DNA of 64,000 nt from Mesonia sp. K7 (GCF_003233725.1 NZ_QKQV01000003.1:62001-126000), one strand, 5' to 3'; shown: positions 42,160 to 51,242, counted from the first letter of the stretch. Made by a program: numbers and translations. The notes: generated from the sequence alone by a model not told the origin.

Positions 42160-43170
42160 TTACACAAAACTTCTAAATAGCGTTAATTTTAAAATATAAC
42201 CAAGCAACAATAAAATTCCAGCCAACAGAACGAGTGGTCTATATTTTTCGTCGTAATTGTAAAATTTCAATTCTTCGATTTCGGTTTTTTCCAATTTATT
42301 GATCTCGTCGTAAATCTCTTTTAGTTTGGTATTATTAGTTGCTCTAAAATACTTTCCTTCAGTTTGTTCGGCAATGCTCTTCAGTAATTGTTCGTCTATT
42401 TCTACAGGCATATTTCGGTACTGAATTCGCCCACGAGCATCAATAAAATAAGGACTCAAAGCCATCCCGTTTGTTCCGAGACCAATAGTATAAACTTTTA
42501 TATCGTACTCTACGGCTAATTCTGTCGCAATTTTTGGGTCGATAAAACCCGTATTGTTTACACCGTCGGTCATCAAAATAATGACTTTGCTCAAAGCATC
42601 ACTGTCTTTTATACGATTTACAGCGGTGGCTAAACCCATTCCGATAGCGGTTCCGCCCTGAAGCACATCGCTATATTCTATATCCCGAAGCGAAGACAAA
42701 ACAATACGTTCGTCACTGGTAATTGGCGTTTGCGTAAAACTTTCTCCTGCGTATTGCACGATTCCTATTCTATCGTTTGGTCTACCTTTTACAAATTCTG
42801 CAGCGACATTTTTTAAAGCCTCCAATCGGTTTGGGCGTAAATCTTTTGCCAACATACTTGCCGAAACGTCTATTGCCAAAACAATGTCGATACCTTGTGT
42901 AGTTTTGGTTTGCGTACTCACATCTACTGTTCTCGGTCTTGCCATTGCAGTGATTAATAAAGCCAATGCAAGAAGTTTTAAAAGAAACAAAAGTGGTCTT
43001 AATCGCGACATCAAACTTTGTGACTTTTCCAGACCAGCGGTATTCGAAACCTTTACTTCGGGCAATTGCTTGTTTCGTTTCCAGAAATACCAAAAAACCA
43101 ATAAGGGCAGTAGCAAAAACAGCCAAAACCATTGTGGATTTTCAAACGTCATATTTCCGAAATCAAACAT
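42160..43170 (-). CDS. batA: BatA: von Willebrand A domain membrane protein
   Basis: 336 residues. Same layout as BatB: NPQWFWLFLLLPLLVFWYFW, a second membrane segment (LRPLLFLLKLLALALLITAM), VWA domain with DVSASMLAKDLRPNRLEALK and ILMTDGVNNTGFIDPK, and a terminal membrane segment (VLLAGILLLLGYILKL). Start ATG overlaps the TAA of the upstream gene (TAATG). Confidence 0.92.
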   Translation of the reverse strand: MFDFGNMTFENPQWFWLFLLLPLLVFWYFWKRNKQLPEVKVSNTAGLEKSQSLMSRLRPLLFLLKLLALALLITAMARPRTVDVSTQTKTTQGIDIVLAIDVSASMLAKDLRPNRLEALKNVAAEFVKGRPNDRIGIVQYAGESFTQTPITSDERIVLSSLRDIEYSDVLQGGTAIGMGLATAVNRIKDSDALSKVIILMTDGVNNTGFIDPKIATELAVEYDIKVYTIGLGTNGMALSPYFIDARGRIQYRNMPVEIDEQLLKSIAEQTEGKYFRATNNTKLKEIYDEINKLEKTEIEELKFYNYDEKYRPLVLLAGILLLLGYILKLTLFRSFV

Positions 43171-44774
43171 TATTCTTGTTCTTGTATTAATTCGATTGAA
43201 CTTGTGATTTTACTCGTTATTTCCTCGCCATAACTGTTTTCAAAATCATATACCAAGGTTAACATTTGTATATTGTTGAGATGATTAAAAACAATCATTT
43301 CGTATTCTTTTTTGAGGGTTTGTTCTTTATTAATTGGATTTGCGATATTAAAAGTCCCTGAAATTTTTACTCCTTCGGTTCCATTATTGGCGACAAAAGT
43401 TTCTTGTTTTGTCAAAATGTTACTCGCTCCTTTGCTTTCTAAAAATTGTGAAATCAAACCGGTAGCTTTTTCTAAATCTATTTGTATGCCTTGTTCACTA
43501 GAAACGACCTCTAAATTGATGTAATATTCGCCCAAAATACTTCCGTAGGAAAAACTTTCTACATTTTGGGTAGGATTTATCAAAATAGAATCTGCAGTCT
43601 GTCTTACCAAAACTCGAGGTGTGGTTAATGCTACAGGCGGATAACCGTATTCGCTTCGGTACCAATCGCCCTTGACCAAATCTTTAGTCGGACTGCCAAT
43701 AATTTTGTCTTGTACGTAATCGTAACCTTTTATTCCCACGAAAGTGAAAAGCGCAATCACAATCACCAAAAAACCGATCACAGAACCCACAATAATTTTT
43801 CTTCGCTTTTTCTTTTTGGCTAATTTCTCACGGTATTCTTGGTCTCTCAATAACTCTTCTTCAGTAGGCTCTGGTTTAGAAGTCTTAATGGTTTCTATTT
43901 GAAGCGTCACTTTTTTTCGATCTTCACGAGCCGTGAGGATATCGGTAGAACCTCCTGCAAACTTGATCAAATCTGCACGTTGCAGCAAATTGTTCAGTTC
44001 ATCAATCTTGTCTTGCGAAAGTTTGAGTTTATCGTTGGCGACCAGTTCATTGAGTCGTGCTGTAAGTTCGCTGGTTGTTCTTTCTAAAGCTCCGTCGTCA
44101 ATCTCTTCGTCGATGTAACGTTTGACCGCATCGGTTAAACCGGAATAATATTTTTTGATTTCTCCATGTTCCAAAGCATGGCTTTCGTCTAAGTTTTTTA
44201 GCGTAAGCATCGCTTTTTCGTATGGTGGCAATTGTCTCTCTTTTCTTTCTTTATGCTTTTTTCGGAAAAAGAAAATCAAGAAAATAAGTCCGCCCAAAAT
44301 AATTGCTCCTAAAATCCACCAAAGTATAGCTGATATCTCAAAAGGTTCTTCTATTTCTATCGAAGGTTTTATAGGATACATTTTTTGTTTGGTGGTATCG
44401 ACCGCTACGTCATTTACCAAAACTTGCAACGAATCTGTATAAAATGCTTTTTCATTTATCATCACTCGCTGTCGCGGAATGGTATAACGACCCGAATCAA
44501 ACTGTGTCAAGGCATATTCTTTCTGTAAACGAAATTTTCTGCCGTTGATAACGGTGTCTATCGGGTTATTTTCAAAGCTTTCTAAGGGCATAAAAGTTTG
44601 TCCTTCTGGGAAAACCACCAAATCAGTCGTGTCGGTTTCTACTTGAATTTTAAAAGCTATTTTTTCACCTATTTTGATGTTGGTCGTATCAACTTGTGAA
44701 GTAAGCGTCTGTGCTTTGGTCAACTGAAAAACAAAAAACAAAAAGCCAAGCCATAGCAAGGTTTTGGTTTTCAT
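43170..44774 (-). CDS. BatD-like/Bat-operon membrane protein of unknown role
   Basis: 534 residues from ATG 44774 (MKTKTLLWLGFLFFVFQLTK, signal peptide); an ATG at 44804, one base after the DUF58 stop, would add ten residues and is also possible. N-terminal BatD-like beta domain (TSQVDTTNIKIGEKIAFKIQ), a membrane segment at about 155, a DUF4381-like helical part (GEIKKYYSGLTDAVKRYIDE), a second membrane segment at about 335 and a C-terminal domain ending in SSIELIQEQE. It is tightly packed between DUF58 and batA, so it belongs to the Bat complex or its assembly. Confidence 0.83.
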   Translation of the reverse strand: MKTKTLLWLGFLFFVFQLTKAQTLTSQVDTTNIKIGEKIAFKIQVETDTTDLVVFPEGQTFMPLESFENNPIDTVINGRKFRLQKEYALTQFDSGRYTIPRQRVMINEKAFYTDSLQVLVNDVAVDTTKQKMYPIKPSIEIEEPFEISAILWWILGAIILGGLIFLIFFFRKKHKERKERQLPPYEKAMLTLKNLDESHALEHGEIKKYYSGLTDAVKRYIDEEIDDGALERTTSELTARLNELVANDKLKLSQDKIDELNNLLQRADLIKFAGGSTDILTAREDRKKVTLQIETIKTSKPEPTEEELLRDQEYREKLAKKKKRRKIIVGSVIGFLVIVIALFTFVGIKGYDYVQDKIIGSPTKDLVKGDWYRSEYGYPPVALTTPRVLVRQTADSILINPTQNVESFSYGSILGEYYINLEVVSSEQGIQIDLEKATGLISQFLESKGASNILTKQETFVANNGTEGVKISGTFNIANPINKEQTLKKEYEMIVFNHLNNIQMLTLVYDFENSYGEEITSKITSSIELIQEQE

Positions 44775-44805
44775 TAGCTGTATTTCTCTTTGTTGAACAC
44801 TCATT

Positions 44806-45675
44806 TTATCTAGCTCTTTGTTTAAAATATCCCAGCAATTTTTTGACATAGCTTTCATCGACTCGACAACTAAAAGCGCCTGCTCTGCTCAAGCGAAAAC
44901 TGTTGGTAAAATAATCTTCAAATTCACGGTAATTGGCCAAATAGCGGTTCCTTACTTGTTTTGAAGCTGTGTTGAGTAAAATATTCTTACCCGTTTCGGC
45001 ATCTTGCATTTGCAGTAAACCAACGTTCGGTAAAACTTTTTCCCTTTCGTCATAAATTCTTATGCCGGTAACGTCATGTTTGTTGGCTACAATTTTTAAG
45101 GTATGCTCGTAATTTTTATCCAAAAAGTCTGAAAGAATAAACACAATGGCTCTTTTTTTCTGGAAATTCTGTAAAAATCGCAATGCTTTCTGGATGTCTG
45201 TTTTTTTGCTTTGCGGCTGAAACTCGATAAGTTCCCTGATAATTCGCAATACGTGCGAACGTCCTTTTTTTGGCGGCACAAAAAGTTCGACCTCATCAGA
45301 AAAAAGTAATAAACCTATTTTATCGTTGTTTTGGGTTGCCGAAAATGCTAAGGTTGCAGCGATTTCGGTTACAATTTCTTTTTTAAGCTGCGTGTCACTA
45401 CCAAAATTTTCTGAACCCGAAATATCTACCAAAAGCATCAAGGTAAGTTCGCGTTCTTCTTCAAAAACTTTTACAAAAGGTTCGTTATAACGAGCGGTCA
45501 CATTCCAATCGATCGCACGTACGTCGTCACCAAATTGGTACTGTCGTACCTCGCTAAAAGTCATTCCGCGACCTTTGAACGTAGAATGGTATTCGCCACC
45601 AAACACGTGATTGCTCAAACGCCGCGTTTTGATTTCGATTTTACGAACTTTTTTTAATAATTCTTTGGTATTCAT
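44806..45675 (-). CDS. DUF58 domain protein of the Bat operon
   Basis: 289 residues with the DUF58 hallmark GRGMTFSEVRQYQFGDDVRA then IDWNVTARYNEPFVKVFEEE. A VWA-like domain follows (LLVDISGSENFGSD). Soluble. The pair MoxR ATPase plus DUF58 is usual at the head of Bat operons, where the ATPase is thought to act as a chaperone on VWA proteins. It lies 69 bases after moxR. Confidence 0.92.
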   Translation of the reverse strand: MNTKELLKKVRKIEIKTRRLSNHVFGGEYHSTFKGRGMTFSEVRQYQFGDDVRAIDWNVTARYNEPFVKVFEEERELTLMLLVDISGSENFGSDTQLKKEIVTEIAATLAFSATQNNDKIGLLLFSDEVELFVPPKKGRSHVLRIIRELIEFQPQSKKTDIQKALRFLQNFQKKRAIVFILSDFLDKNYEHTLKIVANKHDVTGIRIYDEREKVLPNVGLLQMQDAETGKNILLNTASKQVRNRYLANYREFEDYFTNSFRLSRAGAFSCRVDESYVKKLLGYFKQRAR

Positions 45676-45744
45676 TGTGATGAAACAGAAATAGTTTTCA
45701 GAAATTTTTATTCCGCTTAAAGCGAATTTACTTTTCTATACTTT

Positions 45745-46749
45745 TTATGGCACTTCTATTTCGTTGACAATTTTTTGTACAATATCTTCTGAGGTCACGT
45801 TCTCGGCTTCGGCTTCGTAAGTGATTCCTATTCTATGTCTTAAAACATCTAGCACAACCGCACGAACGTCTTCCGGAATCACATAACCTCTACGTTTGAT
45901 AAAAGCATAACACTTAGCAGCATTGGCAAGATTGATACTTCCTCGAGGTGAAGCCCCAAAAGAAATAAGCGGTTTTAAATCAGACAACCTATATTTTTCT
46001 GGATAACGGGTTGCAAAAATAATATCGAGAATGTATTTTTCTATTTTTTCGTCCATGTAGACTTCACGAACGGTTTGTTGAGCTCGTAAAATCTGTTCTA
46101 AAGTCACGACTTGATTCACCTCTTCAAACTCACCTTTGAGATTGGCTCTAATCACTAGCTGCTCTTCTTCTAACTTAGGATAGTCAATAACAGTTTTGAG
46201 CATAAAACGGTCGACCTGAGCTTCTGGTAACGGATAGGTTCCTTCTTGCTCTACAGGGTTTTGCGTTGCCATTACCAAAAATGGTTTGTCGAGTTTAAAG
46301 CTTTGATCACCAATGGTTACCTGTTTTTCTTGCATCGCTTCAAGAAGTGCCGATTGTACTTTTGCGGGAGCACGGTTGATCTCATCTGCTAAGACAAAAT
46401 TGGCAAAAATAGGACCTTTTTTGATGCTAAAATCGTTGACTTTAATGTTGTAAATCATCGTACCAATGACATCGGCAGGTAATAAATCTGGTGTAAATTG
46501 TATTCTGCTAAAACTTCCGTGAACGGCTTTAGAAAGTGTGTTGATGGCCAGTGTTTTTGCCAAACCAGGAACACCTTCCAACAAAATATGTCCTTGACCA
46601 AGAAGCCCAATCAATAATCGTTCGACCATGTGTTTTTGGCCAACAATTACCTTATTCATTTCGGTTACTAATAAATCTACAAATGCACTTTCTTTTTGTA
46701 TCTTTTCGTTAAGTTCTGCTATGTTGACTGACGTTGATGTCGTATCCAT
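45745..46749 (-). CDS. moxR: MoxR-type AAA+ ATPase, first gene of the Bat operon
   Basis: 334 residues from ATG 46749 (MDTTSTSVNIAELNEKIQKE). A longer frame reaches back 50 codons but has no proper start context. Seen: KVIVGQKHMVERLLIGLLGQ, Walker A LEGVPGLAKTLAINTL, Walker B region FVLADEINRAPAKVQSALLE, sensor 1 MATQNPVEQEGTYPLPEAQV and DRFMLK, then the C-terminal helical lid LISFGASPRGSINLANAAKC. Soluble. A perfect 10-bp inverted repeat lies 100 bases upstream (46849-46874). Confidence 0.95.
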   Translation of the reverse strand: MDTTSTSVNIAELNEKIQKESAFVDLLVTEMNKVIVGQKHMVERLLIGLLGQGHILLEGVPGLAKTLAINTLSKAVHGSFSRIQFTPDLLPADVIGTMIYNIKVNDFSIKKGPIFANFVLADEINRAPAKVQSALLEAMQEKQVTIGDQSFKLDKPFLVMATQNPVEQEGTYPLPEAQVDRFMLKTVIDYPKLEEEQLVIRANLKGEFEEVNQVVTLEQILRAQQTVREVYMDEKIEKYILDIIFATRYPEKYRLSDLKPLISFGASPRGSINLANAAKCYAFIKRRGYVIPEDVRAVVLDVLRHRIGITYEAEAENVTSEDIVQKIVNEIEVP

Positions 46750-46848
46750 TATTGAGTATCTTTTTGTATTAAGAAAATTATTCGCAAATTGGCAAATTCT
46801 TGAATTTTTGCTTGTTAAATATTGGTTAAAAAGCAAGAATACAAAAAT

Positions 46849-46874
46849 TCCATTATAAGCGCTATTATAATGGA
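46849..46874. promoter_or_regulatory. Palindromic operator candidate upstream of moxR
   Basis: TCCATTATAA (46849-46858), six bases (GCGCTA), TTATAATGGA (46865-46874). The symmetry, spacing and position in the intergenic region between moxR and the terminator of the DUF4382 gene fit a dimeric regulator site; the cognate regulator is not in the window. Confidence 0.5.
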
Positions 46875-46906
46875 CTGATAAAAATTGGAAACGTTGCAAA
46901 AAAAAA

Positions 46907-46932
46907 ACTTCTTTTAAAAAAGAAGCTTTTTT
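46907..46932 (-). terminator. Terminator of the DUF4382 gene
   Basis: On the minus strand, CTTCTTTT and AAAAGAAG arms followed by a long T run, downstream of the stop at 46954. Confidence 0.8.
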
Positions 46933-46953
46933 GAAATTTTAAACTGCAATTTA

Positions 46954-47754
46954 TTAAGGAGTTGTAGTATTCAAGTCTATTTCTCCCATTGCTGAAACTT
47001 CACCTGCGGTAACATCTATATCGTTTACCGTAACTACGTTAAGCCCTAAAGTTGCATCTGGTGTAAAAGTTACCGTGTAAGTACCTTCTGGCAACCCGTG
47101 TAAAACAAACTCGCCTTGTGCATTGGTATAAGCATCTACTGTTGTCGTACCGTCTGTTGCAGAAACTAATACTGCATCGGTCGCTGGTAAAACTGTTCCT
47201 GAAACGGTTCCTGTTTGAGCTTCCGCGGAAGCTCTAATTACTGGCTTCAATAAATAACCGCCGTTTCCTTGTTCTACAATAGATTCTTCAACGTCAAAAT
47301 CTAAAGTATACTCGTAAACTACATCGGCTTGTAAAGTTTCATTTAAATTAATTTTTAATCCTGATTGTTGTGCACTTGGCGTTTGCAAATCGTGCGTTGT
47401 GCCGTCTACAACAACTGTATTGTTGGAGCCTAAAACCAATCTAATTTGATTGATATCTCCCGCAGGGATTTCATACTCTGTCGCTAAAGCTGCAGAAACA
47501 CCTCCTGTTAATTCTAGTAGATTATAAATTTCATCATCTACATCTAAAGAAACTTCTGTATCATTATTATATTTAATCATGACATCAACCACTTCGATGT
47601 TTACTTCTTCGTAATCACCTGGTGCATCAACCAATTTTACAGACATCTTTGCATTACCTTCTTGCTCTCTTGGGCTTTCATCGTCACTACAAGAAGTGAA
47701 ACCAACAGCAGCAATCAATAGAACTGCTAAACTTTTTAATTTTAAATTTTTCAT
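46954..47754 (-). CDS. DUF4382 lipoprotein with carboxypeptidase-regulatory-like tail
   Basis: 266 residues. Lipoprotein signal KSLAVLLIAAVGFTSC then SDDESPREQEG, an acidic export-signal type. DUF4382 domain: MSVKLVDAPGDYEEVNIEVV, ELTGGVSAALATEYEIPAGD, INQIRLVLGSNNTVVVDG and LDFDVEESIVEQGNGGYLLK PVIRA. A C-terminal beta-sandwich (AYTNAQGEFVLHGLPEGTYT) of the carboxypeptidase regulatory type follows. Likely surface-exposed and structural or ligand-binding; exact role unknown. Confidence 0.87.
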   Translation of the reverse strand: MKNLKLKSLAVLLIAAVGFTSCSDDESPREQEGNAKMSVKLVDAPGDYEEVNIEVVDVMIKYNNDTEVSLDVDDEIYNLLELTGGVSAALATEYEIPAGDINQIRLVLGSNNTVVVDGTTHDLQTPSAQQSGLKINLNETLQADVVYEYTLDFDVEESIVEQGNGGYLLKPVIRASAEAQTGTVSGTVLPATDAVLVSATDGTTTVDAYTNAQGEFVLHGLPEGTYTVTFTPDATLGLNVVTVNDIDVTAGEVSAMGEIDLNTTTP

Positions 47755-47934
47755 AATTTTAAATTTGGGTTTTTGGGTTTAATTTTTATGTTATTAATGT
47801 AACACGTCGAAAATTATATTTTTATTGCTTATAGACAATGCTATTAACTTAACTTTAGATAAACCTTAACTTGTATTGCTGTAGTTTCATAAAAAATGTT
47901 AAACCTTTGGCTAGGTTTGTAAGGCTAATAGAAT

Positions 47935-47952
47935 ATACCCACCATTGGGTAT
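47935..47952. promoter_or_regulatory. Short inverted repeat upstream of the SDR operon
   Basis: ATACCCA, four bases, TGGGTAT. It lies 56 bases before the ATG at 48008, in the region where the -33 element would be (a TATCTTTA-like -7 follows near 47970). Possible operator; no T run makes a terminator less likely. Confidence 0.4.
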
Positions 47953-48007
47953 TTGACAGAAATCTATTATCTTTAGTTTTAGCTACATAAATCTTAGTAA
48001 AAAAACA

Positions 48008-48772
48008 ATGATGAATAGAACAGCTTTAATTACAGGTGCCTCAAGTGGAATAGGCAAAGCAACAGCAATTGCTCTGGCTAGAGAAAATTTTAATTTGATT
48101 CTTTGCGGAAGACGTACAGAAAAGTTACAAGAACTTAATGATTTTCTAAAAGATACGCCAACCCATCTTCTTAATTTTGATGTGCGAGAGAAAGAAAAAA
48201 TAAACGAAGCCATACAAAGTTTGCCCGAAAATTTTAAAGAAATAGACGTGCTTATAAATAATGCAGGTAACGCACATGGTTTAGATTTTATTCAAGATGG
48301 AGATTTAAACGACTGGGATGCGATGATCGATATTAATGTAAAAGGTTTGCTCTATGTGAGCAATGCCATTATTCCAGGAATGGTCAAAAGAAAACGCGGA
48401 CATATCATTAACATTGGTTCGACTGCTGGAAAAGAAGTTTACCCCAAAGGCAATGTCTATTGCGCGAGCAAACATGCCGTAAACGCGCTTACCGAAGGGA
48501 TGCGTCTCGACCTTAACGGAATGGGAATAAAAGTTGGTGCTATTCATCCGGGTATTGTAGAAACCGATTTTAGTAATGTTCGTTTTAAAGGCGACTCGCA
48601 TAGAGCAAAAAAAGTTTACGAAGGCTTTAGAGCTTTACAACCTAGAGATATTGCCGATATTATCGCTTTTACCGTAACCCGGCCTTGTCACGTAAATATC
48701 GCCGATATTATGGTTATGAGTACTGCACAAGCTTCATCAACGATTATCGATAAAAGTGAGGTTGCTATATGA
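48008..48772 (+). CDS. Short-chain dehydrogenase/reductase (YdfG-like)
   Basis: 254 residues. Classical SDR: cofactor motif TGASSGIGKATAIALAREN, NNAG in DVLINNAGNAHGLDF, catalytic Ser in IINIGSTAGKEVYPKG, and YCASKHAVNALTEGMRLDL for the Y-x-x-x-K. RTEKLQELN after CGR suggests NADP. Substrate unknown (YdfG relatives reduce hydroxy acids such as L-allo-threonine). Start ATG 48008 or the next codon. Overlaps the following gene by four bases (ATGA). Confidence 0.92.
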   Translation: MMNRTALITGASSGIGKATAIALARENFNLILCGRRTEKLQELNDFLKDTPTHLLNFDVREKEKINEAIQSLPENFKEIDVLINNAGNAHGLDFIQDGDLNDWDAMIDINVKGLLYVSNAIIPGMVKRKRGHIINIGSTAGKEVYPKGNVYCASKHAVNALTEGMRLDLNGMGIKVGAIHPGIVETDFSNVRFKGDSHRAKKVYEGFRALQPRDIADIIAFTVTRPCHVNIADIMVMSTAQASSTIIDKSEVAI

Positions 48773-49905
48773 TTAACAAACGCTTATTGATTAAAAACTT
48801 GTTGGCTCACGTCGCCGAAAATAGTTTTTATGATAAAAAGTTGAAAATTAATCTCTCAGACAAAGAAGGAAAAGCAAAATTTCTAAAACACATTTGTGCA
48901 CTTTCTAATACCAACCCGTATAACAACAGTTATATCGTCATAGGTGTAGAAGACAAACACAACCAGATTGTGGGTGTCGATTTTTACGATGACAGCAAAA
49001 TTCAGAACCTCATCAATGCTTATCTCACCAATCCTCCGAAGGTAAATTATGCAAATATTCCTTTTCCGCATTTAGGAGAAAATAAAGTGGTTGGTTTGGT
49101 GAGTATTTCTCCTAATCAAGGAAAAATTTGTTCGCTTAGAAAAAATATTTGGAAATATTATGGCGGAATGGTTTTTTACCGGGAAGGTAGCAATAGCAAA
49201 CCTCAAGATTTTGAAGCCAACCTTAACGACCACAACGAAGCAGTTGTTCATTCTATCGAAAGTCACTCACAAAACACGATAAAATATACGCTCGATGGCG
49301 TTTTCGATTTTATGGAACTCGCCAAAGATTACAACCCAAAATATCAAGTTTTTAAAGAATACTTTGTGGTCTGTTGGGCAGGAAAGAAAAAAACAACTGA
49401 GAAAGGTACTTTTTATTCGCGTGTAAATATCGAGTTGATCAACGAGCAGATAAAACTGTTTTATTCCAATTTAGACGAAGTGAGTATCGATTTTGATGAA
49501 GACAAGTTTACGATTTTAGAATATGTGCACCTCGGCCTTCAAAAAAGCTATAAATATTACCCCTTAGAAGAAGTGACCATATATTTTAAGAATAATGTAA
49601 GTTATGAAATCGAAAATAAAATGGTTTTTGAACCACCGAAATTTTCGAAATCTACGCTTTACCATATTGTAAATAGTAACAACGCACTTTTAGAAAAACT
49701 CAAAAAAAATGTTCCGCTTAGCGAAAGAGAAGAAAGAGACCTTGTAAAACTTCCCGCCAATTACCTGTTGAGTTATTTTAACGGTTTCCCAGAATCGATA
49801 GACAAGTTGGAAGAAATAAAACCGTACCTAAAAGAAAAGTATGCAGAAGCTTACCTTCGTTATAAAGAGAATATAAGAATTTTAAGAAAAGTAAAATACA
49901 GTTAA
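48769..49905 (+). CDS. AlbA_2 (Schlafen-type) domain protein
   Basis: 378 residues. The N-terminal half has an AlbA_2 domain: AKFLKHICALSNTNPYNNSY, IVIGVEDKHNQIVGVDFYDD, IQNLINAYLTNPPKVNY and FYREGSNSKPQ. This domain occurs in putative nucleic-acid-binding regulators and in Schlafen-like nucleases. The C-terminal half has no recognised motif. It is the middle gene of a three-gene operon with an SDR and a phosphoesterase; overlaps of four and one base at the two ends imply coupled translation. Confidence 0.82.
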   Translation: MINKRLLIKNLLAHVAENSFYDKKLKINLSDKEGKAKFLKHICALSNTNPYNNSYIVIGVEDKHNQIVGVDFYDDSKIQNLINAYLTNPPKVNYANIPFPHLGENKVVGLVSISPNQGKICSLRKNIWKYYGGMVFYREGSNSKPQDFEANLNDHNEAVVHSIESHSQNTIKYTLDGVFDFMELAKDYNPKYQVFKEYFVVCWAGKKKTTEKGTFYSRVNIELINEQIKLFYSNLDEVSIDFDEDKFTILEYVHLGLQKSYKYYPLEEVTIYFKNNVSYEIENKMVFEPPKFSKSTLYHIVNSNNALLEKLKKNVPLSEREERDLVKLPANYLLSYFNGFPESIDKLEEIKPYLKEKYAEAYLRYKENIRILRKVKYS

Positions 49906-50630
49906 TGATGAAAACCTTTGCAGTTGGCGATATTCATGGTGGTTTAAAAGCTTTAAAACAGCTTTTTGAGAGCGCAAAAATCACCACGAAAGATCAATTT
50001 ATTTTTTTAGGCGATTATGTCGATGGTTGGAGCGATTCTGTAAAAACCGTTTCTTTTTTAATCGAGTTTCAGAAAACACATCGTTGCGTTTTTTTACGCG
50101 GCAACCATGATGAGTTGGCTTATGATTGGCTAAGAACCAAACAAGACAATGAGCTTTGGTTTGCTCACGGCGGAAAGCTTACCCAAGAAAAATACCTAGA
50201 ACTCGATGAGAAAACAACCGATGAGCATCTTCTTTTCTACAAAAACTTAAAAAATTATCATATTCAAAATAACAAACTTTTTGTTCATGCAGGTTTTACC
50301 AACCTTCACGGACCCCAACACGAATATGCACCTTATATGGTTTATTGGGATAGAACTTTGTGGGAAACTGCATTGGCAACAAATCCAAAAATGAGTGAAA
50401 ATGATGTTCGTTTTCCGAAAAGATTAAAACTTTTTGATGAAATTTATATTGGTCATACTCCAACCACAAGAATTGGTGAAAACAAACCTACAAAAGCCAT
50501 AAATGTCTGGAATGTTGATACCGGAGCAGCTTTTAAAGGACAGCTCTCCATGATTGATATCGATAGCAAAGAAATATTTCAGAGTGAACCTGTTTACCAT
50601 TTTTACCCTAACGAAAATGGAAGAAATTAG
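49905..50630 (+). CDS. Metallophosphoesterase, serine/threonine protein phosphatase family
   Basis: 241 residues. All metal-site motifs are present: GDIHGGLKAL, GDYVDGWSDS, RGNHDE, a His in FVHAGFTNLHG, and IGHTPTTRIG. Relatives dephosphorylate proteins or diadenosine tetraphosphate. The TAATG overlap with the AlbA_2 gene makes it part of the same operon. The next gene has its own promoter just after the stop. Confidence 0.92.
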   Translation: MMKTFAVGDIHGGLKALKQLFESAKITTKDQFIFLGDYVDGWSDSVKTVSFLIEFQKTHRCVFLRGNHDELAYDWLRTKQDNELWFAHGGKLTQEKYLELDEKTTDEHLLFYKNLKNYHIQNNKLFVHAGFTNLHGPQHEYAPYMVYWDRTLWETALATNPKMSENDVRFPKRLKLFDEIYIGHTPTTRIGENKPTKAINVWNVDTGAAFKGQLSMIDIDSKEIFQSEPVYHFYPNENGRN

Positions 50631-50632
50631 CT

Positions 50633-50640
50633 TATATTTG
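50633..50640 (+). promoter_or_regulatory. Putative -7 element of the outer-membrane barrel gene
   Basis: TATATTTG three bases after the phosphoesterase stop and 18 bases before the ATG at 50659. Confidence 0.5.
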
Positions 50641-50658
50641 TTACCAAAATAAAATACC

Positions 50659-51216
50659 ATGAAAAAACTTAGCTTATTATTACTTGCAATGTTTATTTGC
50701 AATTTTACCCTTGCACAAGTAGAAACCTACCCTCAAAACGAAGTAAAATTTAACATCGCCAATGTCATGGTTGTTGCGGCAGTAGAAGTAGGTTACGAGC
50801 GTTTTGTTGCTTTTAACCAGTCAGTAGAATTGGTTGCGTTGATAAATGACCGAATGAATTATCACTCAGAAAGTGGTTCTCGTAAATTCAACACTAATAG
50901 CTTTAAACTAGGTTACAACTACTATTTTGGAAGAGAAACAGCAGGCTCTGGTCTTTACGCCAATCCATTTCTAAAATACAGAACCGGTGACTTTGAAGAA
51001 CAAAAAGACATAGATAATGACGGTGATCGTGAAGAAGTAATTACCGATATGAATGCTTTTATTATTGGTATTGGCGCAGGTTATAAATGGAACTTTGGCG
51101 ACAAGTTTGTTTTTGGTCCATTTGTAAATATCGCTAGAAACTTTAGTGAAGAAACCGAAGCCCGTTTTACTGCATTTGAATTTAATAGCGGTTTATTTGT
51201 TGGTTATCGGTTTTAA
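50659..51216 (+). CDS. Small outer-membrane beta-barrel protein
   Basis: 185 residues. Signal peptide MKKLSLLLLAMFICNFTLAQ, then about eight amphipathic strands with Gly and aromatic ends (VEVGYERFVAFNQSVELVAL, SFKLGYNYYFGRET, IIGIGAGYKWNFGDKFVFGP), ending in Phe (FNSGLFVGYRF), the usual C-terminal signature for insertion by BamA. It fits the OmpA/DUF3575-like small-barrel class. Followed by a strong terminator. Confidence 0.85.
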   Translation: MKKLSLLLLAMFICNFTLAQVETYPQNEVKFNIANVMVVAAVEVGYERFVAFNQSVELVALINDRMNYHSESGSRKFNTNSFKLGYNYYFGRETAGSGLYANPFLKYRTGDFEEQKDIDNDGDREEVITDMNAFIIGIGAGYKWNFGDKFVFGPFVNIARNFSEETEARFTAFEFNSGLFVGYRF

Positions 51217-51242
51217 CATTTAAACAAAAGAATATACGCTCT

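Noticed and set aside
46750-46899. N-terminal extension of the MoxR protein by 50 residues
   Set aside because: The extension (QRFQFLSVHYNSAYNG...) has no similarity to MoxR proteins, contains the palindrome region in its coding part, and a good ATG with typical N-terminus exists at 46749.
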